Positions 10,352 to 18,983 of a stretch of DNA of 64,000 nt are shown here, one piece after another. Position 1 is the first letter of the stretch. Every line of letters begins with the position of its first letter. Position numbers and translations under genes: made by a program. Source of the stretch: Acidobacteriota bacterium (GTDB taxonomy: Bacteria > Acidobacteriota > Terriglobia > Bryobacterales > Bryobacteraceae); the NCBI GenBank assembly GCA_017307505.1, contig JAFKEE010000049.1, forward strand, positions 1 through 64,000, in the 5' to 3' direction. Under the pieces are notes generated by a model, which saw nothing but the letters and a program-made list of their open reading frames with translations, had not been told where the DNA came from and did not search any database.

Positions 10352-11049
10352 TGGGCGTTCAACGCTGCCAATTCTTTCAGGTCGAGGCGGCCGGTGTAAA
10401 TGGCCATGCCCAGGGCGCAATCGATCTGGAGCGCCGTCAACTGGCGGATGTCGTCGAGCGTGGTGATGCCGCCGGCGGCCGTGATGTTCTTCTGCGTGAT
10501 GGAGCGCAGGCCGCGGAACCACTCGATGTCAGTGCCCTGCAGCATGCCTTCCTTATCGACATAGGTCGCCAGGTATGCGCCGCAGTAGGGTTCCAGTTGC
10601 GCGATCACCTGTTCGGCGGTCAGGTCCAGGCTGGCGGTCCAGCCCTTCACCGTAATGCGGCCGCCCTTGGTGTCAATCGCGATCATCACGCGTTCCGGCG
10701 TGACTTCCTGCGAGATGGCGGAGAGGAGTTCGTGGTTCACGCCTGTCTGGGTGAAGGCGGACGTTCCGACGATGACGGAATCGGCGCCGCAGTCGACCAG
10801 GGTGCGGGCGCGCTGCGGGGTCCTGACTCCGCCGCCCACGCGGCAACGGGCCTTGCTGGCGAGCATCTCGACAATCGCGTTGTTCTCGCCGCGGCCCATA
10901 GCGGCGTCGAGGTCGATCACCTGAATCTCAGGGAAGTCGCGGAAGCGCTCCAGCATCTCCAGCGGCGCCGCGCCTTCCAGGGCTTTCTGGCGGCCTTGCA
11001 CCAGTTGAACGACCTTGCCGTCCTGCAGGTCGATGCACGGAATAATCAA
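10348..11049 (-). CDS. hisA: ProFAR isomerase HisA
   Basis: A 233-residue TIM barrel that converts ProFAR to PRFAR, the fourth step of histidine synthesis. The N-terminus [16 protein letters not shown] contains the general-base Asp. The second catalytic Asp and the phosphate-binding loops lie in AIDTKGGRI and [11 protein letters not shown]. Length is normal. The start overlaps the hisF stop and the stop overlaps the exonuclease start, both as ATGA. The adjacent paralogue hisF shares the half-barrel architecture. Confidence 0.95.
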   Translation of the reverse strand: MIIPCIDLQDGKVVQLVQGRQKALEGAAPLEMLERFRDFPEIQVIDLDAAMGRGENNAIVEMLASKARCRVGGGVRTPQRARTLVDCGADSVIVGTSAFTQTGVNHELLSAISQEVTPERVMIAIDTKGGRITVKGWTASLDLTAEQVIAQLEPYCGAYLATYVDKEGMLQGTDIEWFRGLRSITQKNITAAGGITTLDDIRQLTALQIDCALGMAIYTGRLDLKELAALNAQ

Positions 11050-11810
11050 GCGGTTCTCCTCACCGGAATGCCGGCTTTCTCAAGTTCGGCTTTCAACTGA
11101 TCCACGGTATATGTGCCGTAGTGAAAGATGGATGCGGCCAGGGCGGCGTCGGCTTCGCCGTCGGTCAGCACGCGAATGAAGTGTTCGGGCGTACCGGCGC
11201 CCCCGGAGGCGATGACGGGGATGTGTGTGGCACGTGACACGGCGCGGGTCAGGGCGCAATCGAAGCCGTCCTGGACTCCGTCTGTATCCATTGACGTGAG
11301 GAGGATCTCACCGGCACCCAGGGCTTCGCCGCGCGCGGCCCACTCCACGGCGTCGATGCCTTCGTCCACGCGGCCGCCCTTGGTGTACACGTTCCAGCCG
11401 CCCTTGGTGTTGCGCTTGGCATCAATGGCCAGGACGCACGCCTGCGCGCCGAACTCGTTGCTGACTTCGGTGATCAGCTCCGGCCGCCGGACGGCAGCCG
11501 TGTTGACGCTCACCTTGTCCGCACCGGAGTGGATGATGCGCCGGGCGTCTTCCACCTCACGAATGCCGCCGCCCACGGTGAGCGGGATGAAGACCTTGCG
11601 TGCGGTGCGGGCGACGACGTCGACCATGGTGTCGCGGCCGTCCGACGACGCCGTGATATCCAGGAAGACGAGTTCGTCGGCGCCCTGCTCGTTGTAGCGA
11701 TCGGCCAGTTCCACCGGATCGCCGGCATCGCGCAGCCCCACGAAATTGACGCCCTTCACGACGCGGCCGCCGGTGACGTCCAGGCACGGAATAATGCGTT
11801 TGGCCAGCAT
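11046..11810 (-). CDS. hisF: Imidazole glycerol phosphate synthase cyclase subunit
   Basis: A 254-residue TIM barrel that, with HisH, turns PRFAR and ammonia into imidazole glycerol phosphate and AICAR. The start [20 protein letters not shown] carries the catalytic Asp; the second is in [10 protein letters not shown]. Phosphate loops are seen in [12 protein letters not shown] and [12 protein letters not shown]. The start at 11810 is fixed by the conserved N-terminus, two bases after the hisH stop. Upstream in-frame sequence belongs to the shadow of hisH. It is immediately followed by hisA with a 4-base overlap. Confidence 0.96.
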   Translation of the reverse strand: MLAKRIIPCLDVTGGRVVKGVNFVGLRDAGDPVELADRYNEQGADELVFLDITASSDGRDTMVDVVARTARKVFIPLTVGGGIREVEDARRIIHSGADKVSVNTAAVRRPELITEVSNEFGAQACVLAIDAKRNTKGGWNVYTKGGRVDEGIDAVEWAARGEALGAGEILLTSMDTDGVQDGFDCALTRAVSRATHIPVIASGGAGTPEHFIRVLTDGEADAALAASIFHYGTYTVDQLKAELEKAGIPVRRTA

Positions 11811-11812
11811 AC

Positions 11813-12406
11813 TTAGAGCTCCACGAAATTCCTGACGATCTTCAGCCCGAGCGGTCCGGACTTCTCCGGATGGAACTGCACGCCGAAGACGTTGCCGCTC
11901 TCCAGCACCGCGGTGTAGTCGCGGGTGTAGTGGCAGGTGGCGGCGGTGGCTTCGCTGAGCGGGCAGTAGTAGCTGTGCGCGAAATAGACATACGGCTTCG
12001 GGCCGATGTCGCGCAGCAGGCGCGGGGCGCCCAGCGGGACGATCTCGTTCCAGCCCATGTGCGGGACGCGGGCGTCCAGGGGAAACCGGCCCACCTGGCC
12101 CGGAAACAAACCAAGGCCTTTCTGTTCCGGAGCCTCTTCGCCGCCTTCGAACATCGCCTGCAGGCCAAGACAAATGCCCAGGAAGGGTGAGCCGGACTTC
12201 GCCTTGCGCACCAGGGCGTCCCGCAGGCCCAGTTCATCCAGGGCGCGCATCATCTGTCCCAGATGGCCGACTCCGGGGAGGATCACCTTTTCCGCCGAAT
12301 CGATCTCCGCCGCGCTCTGGGTCAGGTGATAGGTGGCCCCAATCTCGCCGAGCGTGTTTTCCACGGACCTCAGATTGCCCGCACCGTAGTTGACGACCGT
12401 GATCAC
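11813..12406 (-). CDS. hisH: Imidazole glycerol phosphate synthase glutaminase subunit
   Basis: A 197-residue class I glutamine amidotransferase supplying ammonia to HisF. The nucleophile Cys is in [14 protein letters not shown], and the His and Glu of the triad are in [10 protein letters not shown]. The start is the GTG at 12406, whose product begins [14 protein letters not shown]; it overlaps the hisB stop as GTGA. A longer reading from 12487 would run into hisB and has no family support. Two bases separate it from hisF, as expected for subunits made in equal amounts. Confidence 0.94.
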   Translation of the reverse strand: MITVVNYGAGNLRSVENTLGEIGATYHLTQSAAEIDSAEKVILPGVGHLGQMMRALDELGLRDALVRKAKSGSPFLGICLGLQAMFEGGEEAPEQKGLGLFPGQVGRFPLDARVPHMGWNEIVPLGAPRLLRDIGPKPYVYFAHSYYCPLSEATAATCHYTRDYTAVLESGNVFGVQFHPEKSGPLGLKIVRNFVEL

Positions 12407-12993
12407 AGCAGTCCTTTCGTGGAGGGTAGCTGGTCTTTCAGCCGCGCGTCCTTCGAGCAGGCGAACTTCATAGCCCGCGCGAAACACTTGAAGATGGCTT
12501 CCACCTTGTGATGGTTTGAGCGACCGTGCATGATCTTGGCGTGCAGGTTCGCGCCGGCGTGGGTGGTGAAGCCGTGGAAGAAGTCCTCCAGGAGTTCGGA
12601 TTGGAGGTCGCCCACCAGGCGAGTCTTCACGCGGTCCTCGTAGACGAGGTAGGGACGTCCGCCCAGGTCGACTGCCGCCACGGCCAGTGTCTCGTCCATC
12701 GGCAGAACGAAGTAGCCGGCGCGGTTGATGCCCTTGCGGTCGCCGAGCGCCTTGGCAAAGAGCTGGCCCAGCACGATGCCGGCGTCTTCCACGGTGTGGT
12801 GCTGGTCGACATCGAGGTCGCCGCGCGCGATGAGCGCCATGTCGAAGCCGCCGTGCTTGGAGAAGAGCTCGAGCATGTGGTCGAGAAAGCGCACTCCGGT
12901 GGAGATCTCGTAGCGGCCCTTGCCCTCGATGGTGAGGCTGGCGCGGATCTGGGTCTCTTTGGTGATGCGTTCAATGACGGCTGTGCGCTTCAT
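12403..12993 (-). CDS. hisB: Imidazoleglycerol-phosphate dehydratase
   Basis: A 196-residue monofunctional dehydratase for the seventh pathway step. Manganese-binding His clusters appear as [11 protein letters not shown] and [11 protein letters not shown], with an [10 protein letters not shown] segment between the two structural repeats. It lacks the N-terminal HAD histidinol-phosphatase domain present in E. coli HisB, so that activity must come from another protein. The HAD gene directly upstream, overlapping by 4 bases, is the obvious candidate. Confidence 0.95.
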   Translation of the reverse strand: MKRTAVIERITKETQIRASLTIEGKGRYEISTGVRFLDHMLELFSKHGGFDMALIARGDLDVDQHHTVEDAGIVLGQLFAKALGDRKGINRAGYFVLPMDETLAVAAVDLGGRPYLVYEDRVKTRLVGDLQSELLEDFFHGFTTHAGANLHAKIMHGRSNHHKVEAIFKCFARAMKFACSKDARLKDQLPSTKGLL

Positions 12994-13673
12994 GGCAGAA
13001 CTCCTTCCAACTGATTGATATCTTCCAGCACGGCGATGGCGGCCTCTGCTTTCAGTACTTCCACGAGCTCCGCGTGGCGCGGGTTGGCGGGCGCGGCGAT
13101 GCCGATGAACGGGACCCCGGCGGCACGCGCGCTACGGGCGTCGTCCACCGTGTCGCCCACATAAAACATTTTTACACCGGGACGTTCCGCACGGATGAGG
13201 TGCAGGCCCTGCGGATGGGGCTTGTGTTCGGTCACGCTCTCCATGGTGATCATCGGCGAGAAGACGATGCCGGAGGCGAAGCGGCGCAGGGTGTGCGCGG
13301 CATCTTCCAGGGGCCGGCCGGTGAAGATGGAGAGGTCATAGCGTTCGCTGAGCCGCTCCAGCAGGCCGTTGCGCGGCACCCACTGCTCTTTCAGGATGAG
13401 GCCATTGAAGTCGTCGCCCAGGAAGATCTGATTGAAGCGTTGGATGACGTCTTCATAGGGGACGTCGACGCCGAGGTCCTGGCACAGGCGCTGGGAGAGG
13501 GCCCAGTCGTTGTTCCAGCCGCCTTGGTTCTTGTAATCCTGGATCCGTTCCCGCGGCACCTGCTGGCCGGTGAAGTGGGCAACAGTCTGGACGATGGTTT
13601 CGCGATACGAATCGCCGACCTCGGCCAGGACGCCATCCATGTCGAAGACGAGCAGCGAGTCCTTCACTTCCAC
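12990..13673 (-). CDS. HAD phosphatase in the his operon, candidate histidinol-phosphatase
   Basis: A 227-residue HAD subfamily IA protein. Motif I is [11 protein letters not shown], motif II is IFTGRP, the motif III Lys is in EHKPHPQG, and motif IV is [12 protein letters not shown], so it should be an active phosphatase. It lies between hisC and hisB, overlapping both by 10 and 4 bases. No PHP-type or inositol-monophosphatase-type histidinol-phosphatase is seen in the operon, and HisB is monofunctional. The inference is that this protein removes phosphate from histidinol phosphate. A related HAD-IA clade is known to sit near hisB in some organisms. It could alternatively act on another his intermediate or be a housekeeping phosphatase. 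Confidence 0.75.
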   Translation of the reverse strand: MEVKDSLLVFDMDGVLAEVGDSYRETIVQTVAHFTGQQVPRERIQDYKNQGGWNNDWALSQRLCQDLGVDVPYEDVIQRFNQIFLGDDFNGLILKEQWVPRNGLLERLSERYDLSIFTGRPLEDAAHTLRRFASGIVFSPMITMESVTEHKPHPQGLHLIRAERPGVKMFYVGDTVDDARSARAAGVPFIGIAAPANPRHAELVEVLKAEAAIAVLEDINQLEGVLP

Positions 13674-14713
13674 ACCTCGTCCAGTGCCTGGAAGAAGCGT
13701 GCCACCTGGGCTGTGGTGCCGGCGGTGACGCGCACCGTGCCTGCGAGCTCATAGCTGCGGTCGCGCACCAGGATGCCGCGCGCCCTGAGGGTATCCCTCA
13801 CCGGAACTGCCTGCGCTCCGGCCTGGAAGAGGACGAAGTTGGCCTGGCTGGGGTAGTAGGCGATGCCGCGTTTCTCGAAGCCGCGGTAGAGCGCTTCGCG
13901 TGCTTCCACGGCCTGTGCGGCGTAGTTCGAGACGTAGGCTCGATCTTCCACTGCTGCCCGAACCGCGATGGCCGCCAGCAGGTTGACGCTGTACGGCGAC
14001 TGCGCCTTGTGCATGTATTGCACATTCTCCTTCTGGGAGAACAGGCAGCCGACGCGGAGCGCTGCCATGCCGAAGGCCTTGGAGAACGTGCGGCTGACGA
14101 ACAGGTTTGAGTACTGATCCGTCATGCGCAGTGCCGTCACGCCGTAGAACTCGTAGTAGGCTTCGTCGATCAGGACAGCCGCATTGGGCGCGGCCTCTAG
14201 GATTCGCACGATATCGCCGATTCCGATTGCCGTCCCTGTCGGGTTGTTGGGATTCGAGATCAGGATGGCCTTCGTGTCCGGCCGGATCGCGGCGATCAGT
14301 TCCTCGATGGGAAACGCCAGGTCGCCCGCCCGATAGGGGATCTCGCGCACCTTGGCTCCGGCGACTTCGGCATAGAAGCGGTACATCGCATAGGACGGGT
14401 GCAGCACGATCACATCGTCGTCGTTGTCGACATAGGTGTTGATCAACACCTGGATCGCTTCGTCCGTGCCGTTCGTGATGAGGAACTCGGATTGCGGTAC
14501 CTGGAAGTAGTCCGACAGTGCCAGCCGTGCCGCCTCGTACTCCGGATACACGGTCAACTGCTCTTCGTTGAGCTTGGCGCGCAGGAGTTTCAGTACCTTC
14601 GGCGAGCAGCCTACGGTGTTCTCGTTAAAGTCCAGCCGCAGTTTCCCGTCGCGGCCCGAGGCGGGCGGCGAATAGGGAGCCATCTCGACGACAGCCGGTC
14701 TGGGCTTAGGCAT
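13664..14713 (-). CDS. hisC: Histidinol-phosphate aminotransferase
   Basis: A 349-residue fold-type I PLP enzyme that transaminates imidazole acetol phosphate with glutamate. The PLP-binding Lys lies in SRTFSKAFGMAALRVG. Other family motifs are DFNENT near the start, NPNNPTG, and LIDEAYYEF with the PLP-contacting Asp. ATG 14713 is chosen because GGAGG lies six bases upstream; an ATG at 14737 would add eight unconserved residues. The gene overlaps hisD by eight bases and the HAD gene by ten. Confidence 0.94.
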   Translation of the reverse strand: MPKPRPAVVEMAPYSPPASGRDGKLRLDFNENTVGCSPKVLKLLRAKLNEEQLTVYPEYEAARLALSDYFQVPQSEFLITNGTDEAIQVLINTYVDNDDDVIVLHPSYAMYRFYAEVAGAKVREIPYRAGDLAFPIEELIAAIRPDTKAILISNPNNPTGTAIGIGDIVRILEAAPNAAVLIDEAYYEFYGVTALRMTDQYSNLFVSRTFSKAFGMAALRVGCLFSQKENVQYMHKAQSPYSVNLLAAIAVRAAVEDRAYVSNYAAQAVEAREALYRGFEKRGIAYYPSQANFVLFQAGAQAVPVRDTLRARGILVRDRSYELAGTVRVTAGTTAQVARFFQALDEVWK

Positions 14714-15947
14714 TGCGCACCTCCACGGATCGCGCATGAGCTTCCAAGCCCTCGGCCCGCGCGAGTGTCGTGATCGCCGGAGTCAGCGCCCGCAGGGCCT
14801 TGCCCGACAGTTCCTGCACGGAGATCACCTTTACGTAATCGGCCGCACTCAAGCCGCCGCGCAGCCGGGCCGCGCCGGAGGTCGGCAGGACATGGTTCGG
14901 ACCCGACGCGTAGTCGCCCGCTGCTTCCGGGCTCGTCGCACCGACAAAGACGCTGCCGGCATGCCGGATGCCCGGCAGGAGTTTCGCGTCGTGAATGGAC
15001 AGATGCTCGGGAGCAAACCGGTTGGACAGTTCCACCGCTTCAGACGTGTCGGCCACCAGGATGACCGCTGAGTTCTTGTCGATGGCGACTCGCGCCGTGG
15101 CCGCGGTCGGCAGGGTCTGAAGCTGTTTTTCGACCTCAATCACCACGGCTTCCGCCAGCTTGCGGGAAGTGGTGAGGAGGATCGCCGAGGCGTCGGTGTC
15201 GTGTTCCGCCTGGGCGAGCATGTCGGCGGCCAGCCAGGAGGGATTCGCCTCTTCTGCGATGATGAGGATCTCCGTCGGGCCGGCCACGAAGTCGATGCCC
15301 ACCTCGCCGGCCAGCATCTTCTTGGCTGCGGCTACATAGATGTTGCCCGGGCCCACGATGCGATCCGCGCGCGGCACAGTCTTCGTACCGTAAGCGAAAG
15401 CCGCGATGGCGTGCGCTCCGCCCATCTCGAAGACGCGTGTCGCGCCGAGGATCGAGGCGGTGCCGAAGATCTCATCCACGGGCCGCGGCGAACACACCAT
15501 GATGTTGCCGACGCCCGCCACCAGCGCGGGCACGACGGTCATGATCACGGTGGAGGGCAGGGGATAGCGGCCGGCGGGAATGTAAGCGGCCACCGAATCC
15601 AGCGGCCGCACGATCTGGCTGAGCTTCAAGCCCGGGGAGGGCTGGGCCTTTTTCACTTGCGGCAGTTGCAGTTTGGCGTAGGCTTTGACGTTCTTCGCGC
15701 TGGTGGCGACGGCCTTGCGAAACGCGGGCGACAGGCGAGACGCCGCAGCTTGGAGTTCCGCGCCCGGCACTGCCACACTCTTGCGGGTCAGCTTGTCGAA
15801 CTTCTGCGCGTACTCCAGCAGCGCGGCATCGCCGCGGGTCCGGACTGCCTCCAGAATGGGCCGTACGGCCTCTTCCGCTTCCGTCATCCGGGCCGCGCGC
15901 CGTTTCAGCAACCGCCCGGCCTGCCTGGATTCGACGATTCGTAGCAT
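14706..15947 (-). CDS. hisD: Histidinol dehydrogenase
   Basis: A 413-residue zinc- and NAD-dependent enzyme catalysing the last two oxidations of histidinol to histidine. Recognisable signatures are SVAAYIPAGRYPLPSTV, IVGPGNIYVAAAKK, IDFVAGPTEILI, AQAEHDTDASA and the late FAPEHLSIH, which include the zinc ligands and catalytic residues. It is a little shorter than E. coli HisD but complete. It starts nine bases after the hisG stop. Confidence 0.96.
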   Translation of the reverse strand: MLRIVESRQAGRLLKRRAARMTEAEEAVRPILEAVRTRGDAALLEYAQKFDKLTRKSVAVPGAELQAAASRLSPAFRKAVATSAKNVKAYAKLQLPQVKKAQPSPGLKLSQIVRPLDSVAAYIPAGRYPLPSTVIMTVVPALVAGVGNIMVCSPRPVDEIFGTASILGATRVFEMGGAHAIAAFAYGTKTVPRADRIVGPGNIYVAAAKKMLAGEVGIDFVAGPTEILIIAEEANPSWLAADMLAQAEHDTDASAILLTTSRKLAEAVVIEVEKQLQTLPTAATARVAIDKNSAVILVADTSEAVELSNRFAPEHLSIHDAKLLPGIRHAGSVFVGATSPEAAGDYASGPNHVLPTSGAARLRGGLSAADYVKVISVQELSGKALRALTPAITTLARAEGLEAHARSVEVRNA

Positions 15948-15956
15948 GCGCGGCTC

Positions 15957-16826
15957 CTACAGAATGATCTTGTTCAACGGGTACTCGACGATACCTTCCG
16001 CGCCCGCCTGCTTGAGCCGCGGGATGATAGTGCGCACGGTGGATTCATCGAGGATCGTGTTGACGGCGAACCACAGGCCGTCGCTGAGCGGGCTGATCGT
16101 CGGGTTCTTCAGGGCCGGCAGTACCCCTAACACCGACTCGAGATTCTCCTTGTTGACGTTCAGCATGAGGCCCACTTTGCCCAGCGCGTTGATGGCGCCC
16201 TGCAGCAGCATCCGCATGTCTTCCAGCTTCTGCCGCTTCCAGCCGTCGGCCCAGGCCGCTTTGTTGGCCACGAGCTGGGTGTTCGATTCCATCACCGTCT
16301 CGACGATGCGGAGCTTGTTCGCGCGCAGGGAGCTGCCGGTCTCGGTCACTTCCACGATGGCGTCGGCCAGTTCGGGCGGCTTCACTTCCGTGGCGCCCCA
16401 GCTGAACTCCACCTTGGCGGTCACGCCGTTGGCGGCCAGGTAGCGCCTGGTGGCGCCCACGAGCTCCGTGGCGATGATCTTGCCTTCCAGGTCTTTCACC
16501 GTTCTGACGGGGGATGCTTCCGGTACGGCGAGCACCCAGCGCACCTTGCCGAAGCTCTGCTTGGCATAGATGAGGTCGGCGACGGTTTCGACTTCCGAGT
16601 CATTCTCGATCACCCAGTCGCGGCCCGTGAGGCCGGCGTCCAGTACGCCATCTTCGACGTAGCGGGCCATCTCCTGCGCGCGGATCAACATGCATTCCAC
16701 TTCCGGATCGTCGATGGAGGGGAAGTAAGAGCGGGACGACGTGGTGATATTGAAGCCGGCGCGGCGGAACAGATCGACGGTGGCCTGTTCCAGTGAGCCC
16801 TTCGGGATGCCGAGTTTGAGTTTCAT
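15957..16826 (-). CDS. hisG: ATP phosphoribosyltransferase, long form
   Basis: First committed and feedback-controlled step of histidine synthesis, joining ATP and PRPP. At 289 residues this is the long HisG form, with catalytic domains I-II up to about 205 ([30 protein letters not shown]) and a C-terminal ACT-like histidine-binding domain. Long HisG does not need HisZ, and no hisZ is seen. Histidine inhibition is expected from the regulatory domain, adding enzyme-level control to the transcription attenuator upstream. Confidence 0.95.
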   Translation of the reverse strand: MKLKLGIPKGSLEQATVDLFRRAGFNITTSSRSYFPSIDDPEVECMLIRAQEMARYVEDGVLDAGLTGRDWVIENDSEVETVADLIYAKQSFGKVRWVLAVPEASPVRTVKDLEGKIIATELVGATRRYLAANGVTAKVEFSWGATEVKPPELADAIVEVTETGSSLRANKLRIVETVMESNTQLVANKAAWADGWKRQKLEDMRMLLQGAINALGKVGLMLNVNKENLESVLGVLPALKNPTISPLSDGLWFAVNTILDESTVRTIIPRLKQAGAEGIVEYPLNKIIL

Positions 16827-16848
16827 GGGTATGTGCGCTTTCCTGGCG

Positions 16849-17217
16849 TTAATAGACGGCTTTCGGGTCGTAGGTCTGTGCTTCGGTGATCTTCCACTCG
16901 CCTTCTTCCAGGGTCCGGAAGAAGCACGACTGGTAGCCTTCGTGACAGACGCCGGGTCCCTGCGCCTCCACCTGCACCAGCACGCAATCTTTGTCGCAAT
17001 CGGTCTGGATCGACTTCACCACCAGGGTGTGGCCCGACGATTCGCCTTTGGTCCAGAGCTTGTTGCGGCTGCGGCTATAGAAGGTGGTGAGCCCCGTGGC
17101 CACGGTCTTCTGAAACGCTTCCTCGTTCATGAAACCGACCATGAGTACACGGCCCGTGGTCACATCCTGGACAACGGCGGGAATCATGCCGCCGGTCTTA
17201 TTGAAGTCGAGATCCAT
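16849..17217 (-). CDS. hisI: Phosphoribosyl-AMP cyclohydrolase
   Basis: A 122-residue hydrolase opening the adenine ring of PR-AMP. Metal-binding cysteines are in [13 protein letters not shown] and [22 protein letters not shown] and [13 protein letters not shown] are conserved family blocks. It is not fused to the HisE pyrophosphohydrolase, and hisE is absent from the window, so that gene must be elsewhere. The start is ATG 17217, which begins the family sequence ([10 protein letters not shown]); a GGAG lies about 11 bases upstream. It is the first structural gene after the attenuator. Confidence 0.93.
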   Translation of the reverse strand: MDLDFNKTGGMIPAVVQDVTTGRVLMVGFMNEEAFQKTVATGLTTFYSRSRNKLWTKGESSGHTLVVKSIQTDCDKDCVLVQVEAQGPGVCHEGYQSCFFRTLEEGEWKITEAQTYDPKAVY

Positions 17218-17240
17218 AGTGTCGATTACTCCAGCAAACG

Positions 17241-17276
17241 AAAAGCCCGCCTGGTCCTGGCCGGACCGGGCGGGCT
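17241..17276 (-). terminator. Intrinsic terminator of the his attenuator
   Basis: On the minus strand the RNA from 17276 to 17244 folds into a 14-bp stem with a single C/A mismatch and a 5-base GGCCA loop. The arms are AGCCCGCCCGGTCC and GGACCAGGCGGGCT. The stem runs straight into TTTTCGTTT. It sits between the leader peptide stop and hisI, exactly where a regulated terminator belongs. Confidence 0.87.
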
Positions 17277-17360
17277 CTGAATCTTTTCCTGCGCTGCCTC
17301 GCTCAGGACAAAGAACGCCCGCCCACCCCATGATGATGGTGATGATGCCGGGCGATGTTC
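17244..17360 (-). promoter_or_regulatory. Histidine operon transcription attenuator
   Basis: Three mutually exclusive pairings are visible on the minus strand. Segment 1 (17360-17349, GAAC and GCCCG separated by ATC) pairs with segment 2 (17324-17313, GGGCGGGCGTTC), with the six His codons in the loop. Segment 2 (GGGCGGGC, 17324-17317) is also a perfect 8-bp match to GCCCGCCC (17275-17268), the 5' arm of the terminator. A ribosome stalled on the His codons would cover segment 1, free segment 2 to sequester the terminator arm and allow read-through. With ample charged tRNA(His) the terminator forms. This is the classical Salmonella/E. coli logic; operation here is inferred from sequence. Confidence 0.85.
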
Positions 17361-17374
17361 CGAGCTGACTGCAT
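17303..17374 (-). CDS. hisL: His operon leader peptide with six consecutive histidines
   Basis: A 23-codon open frame running ATG 17374 to TGA 17303. The product begins MQSARNIAR, then has six His in a row (codons CAT CAT CAC CAT CAT CAT at 17347-17330), then GVGGRSLS. Its only evident role is to report histidyl-tRNA availability through ribosome stalling. The -10 element TATACT at 17388-17383 puts the expected transcript start about two bases before the ATG, so the mRNA would be essentially leaderless, which fits the absence of a Shine-Dalgarno sequence. Confidence 0.87.
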   Translation of the reverse strand: MQSARNIARHHHHHHGVGGRSLS

Positions 17375-17382
17375 GAAACATC

Positions 17383-17388
17383 AGTATA
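17383..17388 (-). promoter_or_regulatory. -10 element of the his operon promoter
   Basis: TATACT on the minus strand, a five-of-six match to the sigma-70 -10 consensus. It lies nine bases from the leader peptide ATG. No convincing -35 hexamer is seen at 16-18 bases upstream. The divergent PadR promoter begins about 30 bases away, so the two transcription units share a short control region. Confidence 0.55.
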
Positions 17389-17420
17389 ACGCATTCTTTC
17401 CGGGCTTCGCATTAAAGGGC

Positions 17421-17449
17421 TTGTCATCTCACTCGGAATCCGATATAAC
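17421..17449 (+). promoter_or_regulatory. Sigma-70-type promoter of the PadR gene
   Basis: TTGTCA (17421-17426), a 17-base spacer and TATAAC (17444-17449) match the housekeeping promoter consensus at five of six positions in each box. The ATG is only 13 bases after the -10 box, so the mRNA would have a leader of about six bases or fewer. Confidence 0.6.
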
Positions 17450-17461
17450 GGAAGCCGAGCT

Positions 17462-17815
17462 ATGAAACCGGACCCCACGAAGTTCCTGCCGCTGCTGCCG
17501 GCGTCGCTGCACATCCTGCTGGCGCTGAGCGCGGGCGAGCTGCACGGCTACGCCATCATGCAGGAGGTGGCGCGGCAGTCGGACGGGCGGTACAAGCTGG
17601 GTCCGGGGACGCTATATGACAACCTGCAGCGGCTCACGGCGCAGGGTCTGGTGGAGGAGGCGGGCGCCCGGGAAGGGGACGACGATCCGCGCCGCCGCTA
17701 CTACCGGCTGGGCACACTGGGGCGTGGCGTCCTCAGCGCCGAGGTGGAGCGTATGGAAGCGATCGTCCACGCGGCCAAGCTGCGCCTGTCGAGGGCAAAA
17801 TTCGGGAGGGCCTGA
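17462..17815 (+). CDS. PadR-family transcriptional regulator
   Basis: A 117-residue winged-helix repressor-type protein. The PadR N-terminal domain spans about residues 12-85: LHILLALSAGELHGYAIMQEV, then the recognition-helix region GPGTLYDNLQRL, then the wing with RRRYYRLG. A short C-terminal helix probably mediates dimerisation. Its stop overlaps the next start as TGATG, so the pair is translationally coupled. In Acidobacteriota, PadR genes commonly precede ADOP-type permeases; here the partner is a different membrane protein. The likely target is its own promoter, which faces the his promoter. Confidence 0.9.
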   Translation: MKPDPTKFLPLLPASLHILLALSAGELHGYAIMQEVARQSDGRYKLGPGTLYDNLQRLTAQGLVEEAGAREGDDDPRRRYYRLGTLGRGVLSAEVERMEAIVHAAKLRLSRAKFGRA

Positions 17816-18975
17816 TGTTGCGGTCTCTCTACATTCAGCTTTTGCGTCTCCATCCCGCGGCGTTCCGGCAGCGGTATGGCGATGAGATGCTCTCCATTTA
17901 TGACGAAGCGGCCCGAGCCGGCAGTGCATGGCCGCTCTTTGGGGACGCCTGCCTCTCGCTGGGCCGCCAGTGGCTTCTGCGGGAGAACGAGCCTGAGCCG
18001 CAATCCGCCGCGCTGGCGTCGAACGACGGGGTGCCGGTGTTCTATTGTGCCGACACCTCGATGCCGCCCAAGAGCGCGCTGGTGCATGGCGGGCTTGTCG
18101 CGCTGGCCGCCTTTGCCCTCGTGGCGTTTGCCCTGGGGCACGGGCAGGGCCGCCGCCCCTGGGACACCACGTTCCAGGGCTCCAGCCGCGGCGTGGCGGG
18201 CTCGACTGGTTTTGGCGTGGAAGGCGGGCAATCGGCGATCGCTTTTGGAGGCGGGGCCAGCGGCGGCCGGTCCTCCGCGCGGAGCGATGTGGGGACCGAC
18301 TCCGTGTGGGTGCGCATCCTGCGCTTTTACGAGAACATCTTCTCCAAGCCGCGCCCGCCGGCTGTTCGCGAAGCGGCCGCCGGTTCCTGGACGCCCGCGC
18401 CGCCGCCCGCCGCCGCCGGTGCCCGGCCGGCGCGCTCCCTTGTCTATCTCGCCGTGTCGCCCCAGACCTTCGACGCGAATCACGATGGCGTGCTCTCGGC
18501 GGAGGAGATCGCCAACGCCGGATCCGCATTACGCGGGATGGATCGCAATGGCGATGGCCGGCTCACCGCAGAGGACTATTTCACGCCGGTCCGGCCGTCT
18601 GCGCAAGCGGCTCCTGAAGGGGAGCCGGAGATCCAGGCAGCGGCACCCGCCGGGGCTCCGCTTCCGCAGAGCCGCGCCGAGCGATCCCTCTACCCCACGC
18701 GCACAGCGGCCGAGTACGGCATTCTGCGGCAGCGGAGCGAAGATTCCTACTCACTGGAGATCGTGCAGGGCACGGAAGCGTCCGACCCCGAGGCAGCGCT
18801 GGTCCGCCTGCACCCGTTGTTGTCGGCGCTGGACACCAACCATGACGGCGAACTGTCGGCCGAGGAGATGCGCAATGCGCCGGCGGTGCTGCGCCGTCTC
18901 GACAGGAATCACGATGGCCGCATCTCCATGGACGAGTGGCCGGTGACGCCGCTGGTCCAATCCAGGATGCGCTGA
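17815..18975 (+). CDS. Membrane protein with four EF-hand-like calcium loops
   Basis: A 386-residue protein. The N-terminal ~60 residues (LLRLHPAAFRQRYGDEML) resemble the prefix domain found before PadR-linked ADOP permeases, but no FtsX permease follows. One transmembrane helix is at about 87-104 (LVALAAFALVAFALG). After a Gly/Ser- and Pro/Ala-rich linker come two pairs of EF-hand loops: DANHDGVLSAEE with DRNGDGRLTAED at about 220-260, and DTNHDGELSAEE with DRNHDGRISMDE at about 340-378. Each has the DxNxDGxxxxxE/D calcium pattern. It may sense or bind calcium at the membrane. Coupling to PadR suggests the two form one regulatory unit; the mechanism is unknown. Confidence 0.75.
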   Translation: MLRSLYIQLLRLHPAAFRQRYGDEMLSIYDEAARAGSAWPLFGDACLSLGRQWLLRENEPEPQSAALASNDGVPVFYCADTSMPPKSALVHGGLVALAAFALVAFALGHGQGRRPWDTTFQGSSRGVAGSTGFGVEGGQSAIAFGGGASGGRSSARSDVGTDSVWVRILRFYENIFSKPRPPAVREAAAGSWTPAPPPAAAGARPARSLVYLAVSPQTFDANHDGVLSAEEIANAGSALRGMDRNGDGRLTAEDYFTPVRPSAQAAPEGEPEIQAAAPAGAPLPQSRAERSLYPTRTAAEYGILRQRSEDSYSLEIVQGTEASDPEAALVRLHPLLSALDTNHDGELSAEEMRNAPAVLRRLDRNHDGRISMDEWPVTPLVQSRMR

Positions 18976-18983
18976 GCACGCGG

